Origin: an uncultured Bacteroidales bacterium
GTDB lineage: Bacteria; Bacteroidota; Bacteroidia; Bacteroidales; CAIXZF01
Direction of reading: 5' to 3'
Assembly: GCA_903923925.1 (NCBI GenBank)
Contig: CAIXZF010000072.1
Span: 89,363-153,362, forward strand
DNA length: 64,000 bases
In this document: positions 63,354 through 64,000 of the stretch, piece by piece
Numbering within the stretch: position 1 is the first letter of the stretch
Layout: the number at the start of each line of letters is the position of its first letter
Translations under genes and position numbers: made by a program
The notes under the pieces: model-generated
Told to the model about the DNA's origin: nothing
Database searches by the model: none
The model's input: only the letters and a program-made list of their open reading frames with translations

Positions 63354-64000
63354 TTTGGATTGTCTAATCCATTGTTCTCATTAGAGATGCGATGACCGAA
63401 CTGAAACAGAATGCTGGGGATGCTAATTCCAGGCCTCCTGACCCGGCAGCAAATTAGGTTGTCATCGTTTGAAGACAAAGATAATTCTACATAAGCATTT
63501 GAACTAAGCAAAGCTTAATTTACCAGTTTACCAGTTTATCAATATAATAATTAAACAGGCTAAAATGCTTCTAACTGTTTTAATAACAAATGATTAAACA
63601 CCAAGCAAATTTCATCGATCTCCTACTGAGAATTCTTCAAACTAGAGAAAAGAACCAACAATATTCTGAAACATAGCCTAATTTAACTAAGCCATATAAA
63701 GAAGTTGAATCATTCCAGTAACCGCATAAGCGACCTCGTCTGGCGCGGCATCAAACTAGCACGAAGTTGGCCTGCCCCGAAGCGTCAGGCGCAGTCGCGT
63801 TGTGGTTACGAGGCCACGCGGCCATGAGCGAACTGGTCCTTTATCCTTTGAAAGAAGCCAGAAGAGAACTTCTATAAAGCTAATGGGAAATACCCTTACA
63901 GGGTATAACTCCGATTTGAACAGAAAATGTAGCACATTGACCTCTGTACCAAACCAAAGCTTAATGTAACAATTTACCAGTTTACCAAGGTAACAATATA
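63354..64000. other. Non-coding end of window with direct repeats and GC-rich patch
   Basis: No gene is recognised in the final 650 bases. Two related direct repeats (63509-63546 and 63955-64000), each beginning CAAAGCTTAAT, containing TTTACCAGTTTACC and ending CAATATA, flank a segment of about 410 bases. Inside, 63728-63838 is clearly GC-rich against the AT-rich surroundings and contains small inverted repeats (GCCTG/CAGGC near 63770-63790). This may be a dispersed element or the edge of a larger one cut by the window end. The window also stops before any groES/groEL genes. Confidence 0.5.

Overview
The window comes from a Bacteroidota genome, probably class Bacteroidia. Several things point there: type IX secretion (T9SS) sorting domains on cargo proteins, a PorZ-like protein, two gingipain-type C25 peptidases, the long two-part IspG, an S46 dipeptidyl-peptidase, a sensor kinase with a Reg_prop/Y_Y_Y architecture, the sigma54-regulator/LptE/TPR/SecG gene order, and TAnnTTTG-type -7 promoter boxes. 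A B12-dependent ribonucleotide reductase and an MEP-pathway gene fit a metabolically versatile, possibly oxygen-sensitive organism. No tRNA, rRNA, CRISPR array, transposase or phage gene was seen.

Layout. 1-5.4 kb: repeat-rich non-coding start with a truncated HicB-like reading frame, then recO and a porZ-like gene (minus), an HMA-like/AraC regulator and an MsrB-MsrA lipoprotein (plus). 5.4-9.1 kb: a minus-strand cluster of three paralogous small beta-barrel-type proteins with a YidD-like protein among them. 9.2-11.9 kb: a secreted protein of unknown function and a HGSNAT-like membrane acyltransferase. 12.07-19.13 kb: a tightly packed operon of PqqD-like protein, ATP-grasp ligase, DapDC-like PLP decarboxylase with a leader-like N-terminus, urea-transporter/M23 peptidase fusion, TPR/outer-membrane barrel and TPR protein. 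This is the best candidate for an undescribed biosynthesis/export system. 19.2-21.1 kb: ispG, followed by about 600 bases of palindromic repeats. 21.7-34.1 kb: SNF2 helicase, first C25 peptidase, and a LytTR regulator with its sensor kinase.

34.5-44.2 kb: a secreted cohesin-like protein, a radical SAM protein, a 25-residue-repeat protein, class II ribonucleotide reductase, a PNPOx-like protein with a half-size TauE, a giant TolB-propeller/barrel protein and an MBL hydrolase. 44.2-54.1 kb: non-coding repeat region, a choice-of-anchor-L T9SS cargo, a small membrane protein with a GH92 mannosidase, and the second C25 peptidase with dockerin-like and cohesin-like modules. 54.1-63.3 kb: a DUF4143 ATPase, an operon of M49-like peptidase, gpsA and DPP7, then the sigma54-regulator/lptE/TPR/secG operon. 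The last 700 bases are non-coding, with direct repeats around a GC-rich patch.

How it fits together. Much of the window serves the cell surface and extracellular protein and glycan breakdown. T9SS would carry two C25 endopeptidases and other cargo outside. The S46 and M49-like enzymes would trim the resulting peptides, and GH92 would trim mannose. The cohesin-like and dockerin-like pieces hint at protein-protein docking on the surface. The PqqD/ATP-grasp/PLP cluster appears to make and move a small amino-acid-derived product of unknown identity.
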